Notes: generated by a model not told the origin, from the sequence alone. Shown: positions 18,236 through 28,100, counted from the stretch's first letter. The stretch is 40,275 bases of DNA from Gracilaria domingensis (GCA_022539475.1 VCMS01000403.1:1-40275); one strand, 5' to 3'. Numbers and translations are program-made.

Positions 18236-20101
18236 TCAATCGGTTCGACGTACAGCATCGAGAATAAAACCAGCGATTTCGACGCACATGTCATTCACAG
18301 GAATGTCGATGGCGTCGGTTCCGTAAGGGTCCACGAGTTTTACTGCAATCTCTTCGAGACCGGTCACTCCATACGAGATTATGGGCGCCCAGAGGAGCCT
18401 GAAGAAGCCAGCTGACGGAGTCATTGCGAATGGAAGTAACACCAACCAAACCAAAGTGAAGAAGTGCTGATGTCTGGTATAGCTTTTCACAACAGTGAAG
18501 CGCTTCACTCCAAATGCTCGCTGAATGAGCTCCCGGAGAGTCAGCATCCGATTCAACATCAAAATCACGATCGTTCCTTGGCATCGGTACGGTCCCATAT
18601 CATCATGACCTTCACGATTCTTCTTGTCCTGCACAACTATATATGCTTCGATTGTCTGAAGCAAGTAGGAAATAGGGTCATTTCTTCCTTCCAGTTTTTG
18701 CTTGTCTGAAGCTGATAGCAATCCATCAGAGCCCCCTTCCTTTTGTTCCGCATCATTCAGAAGAGGTTCTCGGAAAGAGAGAGGGATTTGAACTATATGG
18801 GCGATGAGTCTTTCCTTGTCCTGCTCGTGAAACATTCCGTCCCTGAAATTTTGGATAACTTCATTCGCAAGGGTTCGTAACTGCATCATGTCAAAGGTGA
18901 GCCTTGCGCCATCTTCATACCTTCCAATTGCATCAGATACACGGAAAGCCAAAATCATAAACAAGGCGAATCCTATATTTTCCAGAACGCCAAGGTCAAC
19001 ATCAATCGGACTGCACCATCCATGGCAGTCATTTCTCCTCCCTTCATTCCATGCAAATGATATTCCGTACGACGTAAATACTGCTATCGTGTTCCACAGC
19101 AAGACTAAAACTATATCTCGAGCTCTGACGAACGGAATGTTTTCAAGAAGGTAGAATATGGATGTTAGAGGAGACGGAGATTTGGCCTCTTGCTTCGATT
19201 TCAGCCGCTTCCCCAAAGACCTTTTCGTCTTCGTATCTGGGGCCGACTCACTAGTTTTCAGTCGCACTCCAACTTCTTGTGGCAAGAACGATGTACGAGA
19301 GTAAGTAGACCCATGAACAAATCCAACGGTTCCACTTTGGCTGTTGTGGTACATTTCGTGAAGGGAATGTTTAATTTCTTCGCAAAACAAGTGCAGCGGA
19401 ATGTCGAACTCATCAAAACCAAAGGGATCAGCAAGGTCCTCTCCAATCTTTATCAGATTGACGACTGAAAAACCGATGGGAATGATGTAGAAGAATACCA
19501 ACCATCCATTGAACTCGACCAATACTAGTGGTTGGAGGGCTAACCAGAAGACGGCGAAGACCTTGAGATGTACCGTGAATGACTGCGAAATGGGGAAAGT
19601 GTGCATAGCGGCGCATTCGTGAACAGCAATTTCGATCTTTCTCAATGTGTAGGCGACGGTCTCCCCGGCTCCTCTCATCGGAGAAGCAGAAAGCTGACAG
19701 GTCTTATCATCACCACAGTCGAGACTGTTGTTGTAGCCATATATCATATCCATAGCGTGTTCGAACGGATTGTCGCACTCATCGAAAGCACCGACGTCCT
19801 TTGCAGACAGAATGTTGAGCAACTCTGAGGTGTCCGTCGTATCTCGAAGATGCTGCTTGGCGGCGTAAGGCAAAGCTGCGAAATATGAGAAAAGGCGCTC
19901 CCTGTCTCTCTGATGCCAAGTACCCGGACTGCAGGACATGGCAAACCTGAAAGCCGCTTCTTCAATTGCGGGTTTCAGTTTGCCCTGCCAGATTTCAAGT
20001 CCTCTCGAGTATCGCCGATAAGCATCACTCAACCGAAAAGCCAACACAAGGAATATACCAAGAGTAACAAATGTGCCGTTTTCAAACGTGGAGCGAGCGC
20101 A
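18236..20101 (-). CDS. two-domain bestrophin (domains A and B)
   Basis: About 620 codons. Domain A enters at a likely 3' splice site (CTTTTCGCACAG, exon from 20101) with ENGTFVTLGIFLVLAFRLSD, lacks the first helix, and carries DPFGFDEFDIPL. After a basic linker (SLGKRLKSKQEAKSPSPL) domain B has all parts: helix one (IVLVLLWNTIAVFTSYGISF), IGFALFMILAFRVSDAIGRY, hydrophobic LVWLVLLPFAM and DPYGTDAIDIPV. Bestrophins are Ca2+- or voltage-gated chloride/bicarbonate channels; in algae some sit in thylakoids, but I see no clear targeting peptide here. TGA at 18238-18236 ends the frame, yet the same frame stays open into domain C. The 5' end lies about 190 bp from the retrotransposon insertion. The start codon is not identified. 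Confidence 0.75.
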   Translation of the reverse strand, partial: CARSTFENGTFVTLGIFLVLAFRLSDAYRRYSRGLEIWQGKLKPAIEEAAFRFAMSCSPGTWHQRDRERLFSYFAALPYAAKQHLRDTTDTSELLNILSAKDVGAFDECDNPFEHAMDMIYGYNNSLDCGDDKTCQLSASPMRGAGETVAYTLRKIEIAVHECAAMHTFPISQSFTVHLKVFAVFWLALQPLVLVEFNGWLVFFYIIPIGFSVVNLIKIGEDLADPFGFDEFDIPLHLFCEEIKHSLHEMYHNSQSGTVGFVHGSTYSRTSFLPQEVGVRLKTSESAPDTKTKRSLGKRLKSKQEAKSPSPLTSIFYLLENIPFVRARDIVLVLLWNTIAVFTSYGISFAWNEGRRNDCHGWCSPIDVDLGVLENIGFALFMILAFRVSDAIGRYEDGARLTFDMMQLRTLANEVIQNFRDGMFHEQDKERLIAHIVQIPLSFREPLLNDAEQKEGGSDGLLSASDKQKLEGRNDPISYLLQTIEAYIVVQDKKNREGHDDMGPYRCQGTIVILMLNRMLTLRELIQRAFGVKRFTVVKSYTRHQHFFTLVWLVLLPFAMTPSAGFFRLLWAPIISYGVTGLEEIAVKLVDPYGTDAIDIPVNDMCVEIAGFILDAVRRTD

Positions 20102-20290
20102 CTGTGCGAAAAGGTCTAATAAGACGATGTTGTTGATGGTGATGGTGACTCCTCTTCAGGAAGTGTGGTGGAAACTGGAGGTGACTGCTCGTCAAAAATC
20201 CAAGAAAGCTTCATGTCTCAACTGTGGGCTACAGCTGATCTCACGTGACGGTACCGACGGTATCTACATCTCATCTCGCAATTCGTCATG

Positions 20291-20295
20291 TGACG
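20291..20295. repeat. target site duplication, left copy (TGACG)
   Basis: TGACG immediately precedes the TG of the left LTR and is repeated immediately after the CA of the right LTR. Five base pairs is typical for Ty3/gypsy integrases. Confidence 0.9.
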
Positions 20296-20592
20296 TGAAA
20301 ACGCCATTTTTGTGATGGCGCCGGCGGTTACAGCCAAAGGGGGCAAAAACAATGAAAATAAAGTTTGCTCTCGTAGAGTACCAGTCCAATCGGACGAAGA
20401 AGCACTAGCCAAATATAAGCTTACGTAGATAGAGTGCGGCAGAAGCCAAACAACAAAGCACGAACACAAGAACAGAAGAGGGATACCAAACGATAGACGA
20501 GAAGATAAAGAAGAACAAACAAGGATAATATATGTAATGAGATATGAATAGAAATGTGTCACAACTGGACAATGAAAAGAGAGACCTGTGCT

Positions 20593-21087
20593 CTAATAGA
20601 TAGTATTGTTCTTCTTCCTAAGGGTCGCACGATGGCGACGGCTTCTGTAGTGCACACGCAGATCGTGAGCTTCGGAGAACTTGATGTCACAAACCTCGCA
20701 GTGGATGTCCTGCTCGGTGTAGTTGGCGCGACGTACGGCTCTACGATGGCGTCGGCCTGCTTGGTGATCTTCAAGCTGGCGTTGACTCTGAACCTTAATG
20801 TCGCAGACGCGGCAGCGCTTTAGGATTTGCTTACGTGGCGGGGGGTTACGACGGCGCTTCTCCTTCTGGTGGGCTACACGAAAGATGTGGCGCTCGCGTG
20901 GCCCGTCAAGAGGCTGAACAGCCGACTTCTTTATCTGAGGAACGGGATCGGGGACTTCTTCTATACGCTCGTCCGGATCGACCACGGACGAATACTCGCT
21001 GGATGAAACGATAGACCTTGGCACTTGATGTGAAACAAACGAAACGTTAGTAGTCACACAAAATGCCAAAAGAGTAGCTGTAGACAA
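20593..21087 (-). CDS. LTR-encoded two-C2H2-zinc-finger reading frame, no ATG (3' LTR copy)
   Basis: 164 sense codons ending at TAG with two similar fingers, CRVCDIKVQSQRQLEDH...H and CEVCDIKFSEAHDLRVH...H, both C-x2-C-x12-H-x5-H, the U1/JAZ spacing often found in RNA-binding proteins. A basic segment (QKEKRRRNPPPRKQ) precedes them. The similarity between the fingers argues that this is real protein sequence. There is no ATG in frame (21087 is TTG). A GTAAGT donor (21092-21087) and a TACTAAC branch-like sequence just before the finger-coding part suggest splicing. The frame is the gag frame, separated by the TAG. Confidence 0.55.
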   Translation of the reverse strand: MSTATLLAFCVTTNVSFVSHQVPRSIVSSSEYSSVVDPDERIEEVPDPVPQIKKSAVQPLDGPRERHIFRVAHQKEKRRRNPPPRKQILKRCRVCDIKVQSQRQLEDHQAGRRHRRAVRRANYTEQDIHCEVCDIKFSEAHDLRVHYRSRRHRATLRKKNNTIY

Positions 21088-21721
21088 CTTACTCTTGAAC
21101 GATTGCCTCAGGGCCGTAGGTTAAGGACAACCTTACGCTGTATCACACAGTGCGTCTAGCAACAACAGGTGCAAAGCAACACTATGTGAGGAACAGAATC
21201 GCAACGCGAAAGAACCAGCAAAACCAGGGACCAAGGCCGAAACGGGAAGCAATAGAACGGATGCAGGCAGCAGAAGGCCGCCAAACAGCAAGAAACGGGG
21301 AAAAAACGAAGATGACAACAACAACGGTAGTTCAGGCAAGACAGAATGGCAGATAGACCAACAACAGCGAAAGAAACCAACGAAGGGAACGAAAGAGACA
21401 AGAAAGGCCAAACAAAGCGGATAATGAAAGGCAGAGTCACGCCTGCACAAGGCTAACCCAATGGAAGGGTGGTGCAGACGCTTTGCCTACTCACACAGGA
21501 CGAGCCCAGACAGAGGGTCAGTGTGAGTGGCAGTGAGCGAGGGAGGGCGGTGAGACCAGGCCGCCAAGGGGAGAAGTAGAGAGAGAAGTAGGGGATGAGG
21601 AAAGGTTGAGGACGACAAAGGGAAAAGGAGAGAGGTTGGAAGGTTGTGGGGGGGTGGGGGGGGGAGGTCGTCGAAGGGAAGTGGTCTGGCCGGAGTTGAG
21701 TCGGAGGCGACTGCTCCGGCC

Positions 21722-21729
21722 CTTTTATG
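21722..21729 (-). promoter_or_regulatory. LTR sense TATA-like box (3' LTR)
   Basis: CATAAAAG on the minus strand, the only convincing TATA-like sequence ahead of the leader. It would place the start of transcription near 21695, giving U3 of about 0.9 kb and R-U5 of about 1.4 kb. Confidence 0.5.
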
Positions 21730-21738
21730 CACAACCGC

Positions 21739-21767
21739 ACCGTCGATTCCCGGCGAGAATCGACGGT
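21739..21767. other. U3 hairpin between divergent promoters
   Basis: An 11-bp perfect inverted repeat ACCGTCGATTC / GAATCGACGGT with a 7-nt loop, just upstream of the sense TATA box. A second, weaker inverted repeat (TATCTACCG / CGGTAGATA) follows at about 21796-21836. The same sequences recur in the right LTR at 30244-30272 and beyond. Confidence 0.6.
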
Positions 21768-21945
21768 ACGGTTGGCTTGGCCAATGGCTGCGTTGTATCT
21801 ACCGCCCTACCCAATGGGAGGTGTAGACGGTAGATATGCTTGGCGCATTTGCCACCGCAGGGGGCGCCTACGCCACGCAGCCTTCGTCGTGGAATGCACG
21901 TGTACCTATGACAAGGTGTCATACCGCCATGCTGGCAAATGACAC

Positions 21946-21999
21946 TGCCATGACCTGCCGTCATGGCAATTACACTTGCCATGACCTGCGGTCATGGCA
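21946..21999. repeat. U3 tandem palindromes, left LTR
   Basis: Two 23-bp palindromic units, 21946-21968 and 21977-21999, each TGCCATGAC-CTGCxG-TCATGGCA-like, repeated at a 31-bp period (about three helical turns) between the sense and antisense promoters. They look like binding sites for a dimeric regulator. Confidence 0.65.
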
Positions 22000-22031
22000 A
22001 ATTCAGATGCACACTAACCTATGATCTAGAC

Positions 22032-22037
22032 TATAAG
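22032..22037 (+). promoter_or_regulatory. antisense TATA box (3' LTR)
   Basis: TATAAG 71 bp upstream of the antisense ATG at 22103. The ATG at 22048 would fall before the expected start of transcription, so 22103 is the first usable start. Confidence 0.55.
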
Positions 22038-22102
22038 AAGGAGTCTCATGCGTCTTATGCTCCTATCTCTATCGTTCGTCAACCTATCAACTACATTTCG
22101 TC

Positions 22103-22495
22103 ATGAAGCATCACGTCACCAACCCGGTCCCATCGCCAGCCAACGAGTCCTTATCTGGGCTTGGCCCTGTCGTGGACGTGGAGGCGGTTCCGGCACCGGC
22201 CGCCGCCCCCACTGCCCAGGACGCCGAACACACCCTGCCCCAAGAAGTCGTGGGGTTTGGGTTTTCGGAAGCGCTTCTCGGAGAATTGGAGCAGTTTCTC
22301 CGAGAGGTTTCTACCGGGAATTTCGACGTTTACGCGCACCGGCGCCGCCTTATGGACCTTATCAGCCAGGCGCCGACGCTGTATACGCGCGGCGTAATTC
22401 GCGGTATAATATTCGTATGCCAGGGGCGCCGCAATGATGCGTCGCACATCATTGCGCCGCTCCTCGAAATTTTACTGGCCCGCTTACAGAAGTAG
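22103..22495 (+). CDS. antisense LTR gene, 130-aa protein (3' LTR copy)
   Basis: An intact ATG-to-TAG frame opposite in direction to gag-pol, wholly inside the LTR. The protein has a Pro/Ala-rich N-terminal third (PVPSPANES, VPAPAAAPTAQDAE) and a predicted helical C-terminal domain (FSEALLGELEQFLREVSTG, YAHRRRLMDLISQAPTLYTRGVIRGIIFVC, IAPLLEILLARLQK). I recognise no family. The flanks look like a gene: TATAAG 71 bp upstream, AATAAA 32 bp past the stop (22527-22532), then a 7-bp stem TGAGCGG/CCGCTCA. In this copy transcription would run from the 3' LTR into the internal region. Function unknown. Confidence 0.6.
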   Translation: MKHHVTNPVPSPANESLSGLGPVVDVEAVPAPAAAPTAQDAEHTLPQEVVGFGFSEALLGELEQFLREVSTGNFDVYAHRRRLMDLISQAPTLYTRGVIRGIIFVCQGRRNDASHIIAPLLEILLARLQK

Positions 22496-22593
22496 TGCGC
22501 CCTGCGCGTGTCGGCGTACTCTTCAAAATAAAAAATGAGCGGCGCAGCGCATGCACCGCTCACTTTTCCTTCACCCCTTTTTTTTTCCTCACA

Positions 22594-22640
22594 CACCCGC
22601 AAGCTCAAACGACGCTACACCGGGCGTCGAAAGTACTGAG
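22594..22640 (-). other. junction of pol end and 3' LTR: no canonical polypurine tract
   Basis: Sense sequence just before the 3' LTR reads GAGCTTGCGGGTG, not the usual purine run. Instead a purine-rich stretch (GAGGAAAAAAAAAGGGG, followed by TGAAGGAAAAG) begins three bases inside the LTR. The duplication at the outer end fixes the LTR edge, so the primer for plus-strand synthesis is unclear. Confidence 0.5.
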
Positions 22641-25130
22641 CTAATTCTCGGTGGTATAGTGGAAGAGAAAGGGTACTGCTAGCTTCTCTGGGTCGGGGGT
22701 GAAGCTGAGTATCCGAGCGATTCCTGTGCGAGCATAGTGCGACATATGGTCCTGAGTCTCTTGTATGTAGAGTTGCGACTCTGGGAGATGCCCATGCAAG
22801 GAGACTGCATGGTGGTAAAGATATACCACGAATTCTGGCTCGATATTGCTGCCGTAGTTCTGGTGCACACGTCGAAATAATGTTCTTAAGATAGATCCTC
22901 CTCTACGACTCAAGAACGGGCCCGAGATTGAGAACAGGGCGAGTGAGGCATGCGTCAGCGTCCAGGTAACCCTTTCCACCTCTGGGATAGAGACGTTCAA
23001 AGGGCTAAGCCATGAATGTATGCTTTTCCCTCCAATGATAAAGTGACACGAGAGGTGGGGTGCAGTGAGGATATTGTAGTCAACGCGGAGTGGCATTACA
23101 GTGATCTGAGTGGGATATGGGACAGGAGTGTCTTCGCCTTCCGTAATAGTGGCTACCACCTCGTCCTGCAGATGAACTGGTCGGCGATGATACCGCTTGA
23201 GCCGGCGGGCGTGGACCCCTTCTCTAGTGTAGCGATTATGAGGGGACACTAGGACATATCGGGGGTGCCTGGCCTTAACCACCTTACAGGGTCCGTAGAA
23301 TTTTGACTGAAAGGCAGGCCATTTCACGTTGGGATTCAGAGCCTTCCCATGTATCACCAAGACCTCATCACCGACGTTGAACCGGTGCCCGGACTTGGGG
23401 TCGTCTTGTCGATTGGGTTGAGATAGAACTCTGGAAGCTCTGCCTGCGGAATTTGCAAGTAGTTCATGATGACGATTAGTGGGGGTTGGATCTACGATGA
23501 GAGGGGGTAGGTCGTCTGAGCTCATCCGTGGGACCGTGCCATACATGAGCTCAAAAGGAGAAAACCCGCCACCCAGCCGGCGCCTCCTGTATCCGTAAAT
23601 TATCTGCTCGAGAGCTTCATCCCATTCTTGTCCCTTATTGAAGATTGTTTTGGCAATCGATTTCTTGATGGTTCCAACCATTCTTTCAGCACGGCCATTA
23701 GACATAGGGGCATAGGCCATGGTGGGCTTGAGGGATATCTTCTTACTTTCCATGTATGCCTCGACTGCCTTGGCTTTGAAGGAACTGAAGTTGTCGGACA
23801 CGATCGTCAGCGGGGGACCAAACGGGGAAACGATCTGAGATCGAACAAAGTGAATGACGGTGGTAGAGGTCTGATTACCGTAGGCCGCGGCAATAGGCCA
23901 TCCTGTTATGTGTTCTACACCAATCAGAGCAAAACGGTTGCCATTCTTGGTAGCCGGAAGAGGACCGGCGAAGTCCACAGAGAATGTATGAAATAGGCCA
24001 GTCAATGGGGCTCTTTGTCCTGGCCGGTACTTAAGCAGGGGTGTTGTGAACTGACACCCATCACAACTGCGAACATATGAAACGATGTCGGGGTACATTC
24101 CAGGCCACCAGAATCGGAACTGGACCAGATCCTTAGTAGCCTCCAAGTCCCAATGTCCTATGTCATCATGAAAGGATGAGAGGATGCCACGGCGCTTGCT
24201 TACAGAGGGTACCATTCTTAATCCTTTCTTGGTACGGCGATAGAGGAGACCTCCCCAAAGGAAGAACTTTTTCGCATTCCTCTTAATCAAAGCGCGGATC
24301 CTAGGGTCTTCTTCAGGAAAAGAAAAGGCGGCAAGGTACAACTTGATGTGCGCGCAGAAGGGCTCCAAGTCATAGACCTCGTCCGTTGCATTCAGTACAA
24401 CAGACACGTCATCATCCGGCTCCGGTGGATCCCCAACGGCAAAGCGAGAGAGATAGTCGGCAGCCCGATTCTTATCGCCAGATCTATAGACTATAACGAA
24501 CTCGTATTCCGCTAGCAGGTCCATCCATCGGGCTAGGCGCCCGTGAATGTCCTTCTTTTGGAATGCATACTTCAGAGCTTGGTGGTCCGTAACAAGCTCA
24601 AAGGGGAGACCTCCGAGTAGATACATGCGAAACTTTTTCAAGGCAAAGACCACGGCTAGGGCCTCTTTCTCGCAAGTAGAATACTTTCGCTCGGCGGCAT
24701 TAAGCGTGCGACTGGCAAATTGAATTGGGTGATACATTCCGTCCTCTTTCTTTTGTGACAGAACGGCACCAAGCGCGACTGAAGAAGCATCGGTTTCAAC
24801 TCTAAAAGGCTTCTCAAAGTCGGGAAATGCTAAGACCGGCGGGGAAACTAACTTTCCCTTTAGATCATTAAACGCTGTCTTCATCTCATTGGTGAAATTC
24901 AGCTTTCCCTTCCCTGTAGTGGCAGCATGCAATACTGCTGACGTATTTGCGAAATCCTTTATGAACCTTCGATAATAACTGGCTAGACCGAGAAAACTTC
25001 GGAGCTCGGTTACCGTCGATGGTTCGGGGGCCTTTTGGATGACGTCGATCTTGTCTTGATCAACCGAAGTGCCCTCCTTGTCGATGACGTGACCAAGCAG
25101 TTTGATACGGGGCTGTGCAAAATCACATTT
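22641..25130 (-). CDS. pol: pol, 3' part: end of RT, RNase H, integrase
   Basis: Frame entered after the frameshift at about 25129; first in-frame ATG 24932. It contains the end of RT (KLLGHVIDKEG, LRSFLGLASYYRRF), RNase H with its acidic residues (RVETDASSVALG, STCEKEALAVVF, LVTDHQALKYA), then integrase: the HHCC zinc-binding part (FHDDIGHWDL ... CDGCQ), and the catalytic D,D,E in FSVDFAGPL, IVSDNFSSF and SNGRAERMV, followed by a GPY/F-like module (FYGPCKVVKARHPRYVLVS). Roughly 180 further residues after it show no chromodomain or other motif I recognise. It ends at TAG 48 bp before the LTR. Without the upstream half it cannot make working RT. Confidence 0.9.
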   Translation of the reverse strand, partial: KCDFAQPRIKLLGHVIDKEGTSVDQDKIDVIQKAPEPSTVTELRSFLGLASYYRRFIKDFANTSAVLHAATTGKGKLNFTNEMKTAFNDLKGKLVSPPVLAFPDFEKPFRVETDASSVALGAVLSQKKEDGMYHPIQFASRTLNAAERKYSTCEKEALAVVFALKKFRMYLLGGLPFELVTDHQALKYAFQKKDIHGRLARWMDLLAEYEFVIVYRSGDKNRAADYLSRFAVGDPPEPDDDVSVVLNATDEVYDLEPFCAHIKLYLAAFSFPEEDPRIRALIKRNAKKFFLWGGLLYRRTKKGLRMVPSVSKRRGILSSFHDDIGHWDLEATKDLVQFRFWWPGMYPDIVSYVRSCDGCQFTTPLLKYRPGQRAPLTGLFHTFSVDFAGPLPATKNGNRFALIGVEHITGWPIAAAYGNQTSTTVIHFVRSQIVSPFGPPLTIVSDNFSSFKAKAVEAYMESKKISLKPTMAYAPMSNGRAERMVGTIKKSIAKTIFNKGQEWDEALEQIIYGYRRRRLGGGFSPFELMYGTVPRMSSDDLPPLIVDPTPTNRHHELLANSAGRASRVLSQPNRQDDPKSGHRFNVGDEVLVIHGKALNPNVKWPAFQSKFYGPCKVVKARHPRYVLVSPHNRYTREGVHARRLKRYHRRPVHLQDEVVATITEGEDTPVPYPTQITVMPLRVDYNILTAPHLSCHFIIGGKSIHSWLSPLNVSIPEVERVTWTLTHASLALFSISGPFLSRRGGSILRTLFRRVHQNYGSNIEPEFVVYLYHHAVSLHGHLPESQLYIQETQDHMSHYARTGIARILSFTPDPEKLAVPFLFHYTTEN

Positions 25131-28100
25131 GGATATTTTATCTTCAGACCACTTGCAAGGATCTCGAGCACCCTGGTTAGGTGGTACAAATGTTCTTCCA
25201 GGCTTCTCGAGAAGATGACAACGTCGTCTATATAGACGCGAGCAAACTCCACCCCATGAAGGACCGCGTCCATCATCCTTTGAAACGTGGCTGGGGCATT
25301 CATGAGACCAAAAGGCATGACTTCAAATTGGAAGGTTCCCCGACGACAAACAAAAGTCGTCATTTCTTTGCAGTCAGGGGCCATACGCACCTGCCAGTAT
25401 CCGGAGAAAAGGTCTAGGGTCGTGAAGAACGAACAACCACCCAAATCGTCAAAGATCTGTTCCATGTTTGGTAGGGGCCACCTGTCGGGCGTCATGACCT
25501 GGTTCAGACCCCGATAGTCGACACAGAATCGGGGCTTTCCATCCTTCTTATGTGCGATGACAACTGGGAAGGACCAAGGAGAGGTGGACGGCTTGATGAT
25601 CCCGGCGGACAACATTTTGTCAACCTCTTTCCGAACAACGTCGTCATGCTTTGGGGGTAGCCTTCGGACCTTCGAATGAATTGGGGTCCGGACACTGAGG
25701 TCAAACCTGTGCGTTACCGGCACGTCAGAGGGCCTAAGATCATACAAGGACCATGCTATGACATTCAAGTTATCCAGAACAGCGAGGAGGTCCACCCGTC
25801 TATCCCTTGGGAGATGAGAGATCCGTTCTAGAATCACCTCCTCCTTGTTGGTGTCGGGGGGGTAATCACGTCGGTCGAGCGTGCGACCGAGTGAATCTTG
25901 CGCAATTGGATCTTGCAGAGAATACTCAATGTCTTGCGCTGGGCACGTAGGCTCGGCCACAACTTCCTCGTCGCGGCTTGGGTCTTGTGAATGCTCATCA
26001 TCTCCCGGGGTCTGGGCGTCGATTTCGTCCGGAGGTAGTTCTTCTTCAAATGCTATGACATAACCGCCGGAGTCGTCGTCCTCCAGTATTCCTACGCGGT
26101 TGAGCGGTAAGTTCTGTGCTTCTAGATGAGGGGGACGCGCGGGTGACGGTACTGGATGTCGCAATTGAACCCGCACGTCCAAGAAGTCAGTAACTGACTG
26201 TCCTTCGGCTAAAGGAAGCAGAACTACTTCGTCTCTGATCGGGATGGTAAGGTCAGAGTCGCGGTAGAGTGGTGAGCCAATGAGGTCTACTTCCTCCGGT
26301 GAGGAGTCGTCCTCATCGTCACTACCGTCTGGGAACTCCGCCGGGCTTTCACCTACGGGCCCATCGTCAGGAGGCCGGACTTCACTGTCCTCGCTGGCGT
26401 TATTAGCTCTGGGTGCAATACTTGTAGGAATCACGACATTCACATCTTCTGGCTGTACGCTGGTATCCGTAGACTCGCTCTGGAAGGAGGAGGGATTGGG
26501 TCCGGACCTTTCTTCGACAGGGGGATCTGCCTGCACTTCTTCCTCCGCGTCTTCGAATCGTCGATCCTCGTCATCATCATACTGGGAGATCAGCTGGGAT
26601 TGCTGACGCGGTGCTGGTCCGACTGCCACCCTTTCTCCCTCTGGAGGAATTTGTGGGCCATCGGGTCCGGCAATATGCACATTATTTGCATGAGGGTTCT
26701 CCCCACGCTCCGCGGTCAAACTATCCAGATGGATCTGAGTCCCGATGGTACGCCAGGTGAAGTTAGGGCCGTTGGAATCTTCAGCCTGAGTCGGTCGACG
26801 GGCTTGGTCAGATACTTGAGGTCCTTCGAACGGCCCGGCTTGGGTGGGCTGCGCTGTCACATTGGCGGGTTCTTCCTCACCATCGTTCTCCTCTTCGCCA
26901 TCCTGGGATCCTGCGTCCCCATCCCTTTCCATTACTGCCACTAGGGTCACTTCGGCGCCACCAGTTGTTCGCTGCTTTGGAAGGGGGAGGTTAGCAAAGT
27001 CCTCCGACTCATCTTCAGAGTCAGACGGGATAGCATCAGAGTCTGACGTGAAATCTTCGCTATCTGTCTCAGACAACGGGACAAATGCTTCTAATCCGGA
27101 ACGATCGGAGTCGAGTCCTATAACGACGTGCTTCTTGTTGTAACTCATGGTGACTTCTTGTGTACCAAGATCGATACAGGCATGCAGCTTTTCTAGCGTG
27201 GGGTTCCCGATGATTACATCGAAGGGGGGCTTCTCGATAACAAGAAACTCGAGGGATACTCGGAGGTCATCGAACCTTACAGGAACGCCCTCTAGAGTAC
27301 CACGAATGCGGGCAACATTGCCATCAGCTACTTTAATCGTCCTTTCAGTGGGGTTCGGTGTCAGTAGCAGATGGTCCGCTAGTTCTGCTGACATTAGATT
27401 CGGGACAGCGCCAGAGTCCAGGAGGGCTTGGGTCATGGTCCCATAGACTGTAATAGGCACAACCTTAAGACGAGAGTTTTCACGCTCGACCTGGGTCGCA
27501 TTGACCTTTCTGGTCGTTGAACGGCCAGAGATGATTCGACGCAGATCTTTCTTGGCCGCATCGGCGTCCCCGCGAATGAGTTGACCGAATGTGAGCCCGG
27601 TCGGGGCATTCGCGAGCTCCTCCATTACGTTATACTTTCCGGCGTGCTCCTGGAGCATTGACTTACCAGAGAGCTTCTTTGTGGAGGCCTTCTTAGGCTT
27701 CCCGGATCGATTACGCGTAGCTGAGCGAATCAAGCGAAATGGGGTGTCGCTTGCTGGGTTCAGAAGCTCCTTGACACCAACCCGATGTTCCAGGCGGGCC
27801 TGCTTTGGCAATGGGGCGCCATCAGCGGCTCGTTTGGCCATCGCTACAGTCTCGCGATCCTGAACGTCATCCTCGGTGACTACAGAAACTTGGTTGGGTC
27901 TGGGAACTTCCGGGATTTCTTTCTGATTTTCGGCATCGAAACGGACCTTCTTTTCCGAATGGCGCTTCCAACACGTTGCGATGGAATGTCCCATCTTTCC
28001 ACAACCCCCACAACGCGTATCGCGATGCGGATTCTGTGGACAGCGAGTAGAAAAGTGACCAGGCTTCTGACAGTAGCCACAAACTTGCTCTCCATCAGCC

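Larger units (their letters stand above)
20296..22593 (-). repeat. 3' LTR (left copy), 2,298 bp
   Basis: Starts TGAAAACGCC and ends CCTCACA on the plus strand. Contains, on the element's sense strand, a CATAAAAG promoter (21729-21722), the zinc-finger frame (21087-20593) and the in-LTR gag ATG; on the opposite strand, an antisense gene (22103-22495). Compared with the right copy it has one extra G in the G-run near 21660 and one extra A near 22527. Confidence 0.95.

Noticed and set aside
20218..20562. Long frames crossing the LTR boundary (114 aa at 20562-20218; gag frame back to 29068)
   Set aside because: Their nominal starts are not ATG; they are open extensions of the gag frame upstream of its true ATG, or run-on into host DNA.
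22048..22437. 129-aa plus-strand frame starting at 22048 in the LTR
   Set aside because: Its ATG lies only 16 bp past the TATA box and the composition is that of a shadow frame of the 130-aa antisense gene.
25100..25135. Programmed ribosomal frameshift between the two pol frames
   Set aside because: The shift falls within RT, after the catalytic YIDD, not at a gag-pol or domain boundary, and there is no slippery heptamer; mutation or sequencing error is simpler.
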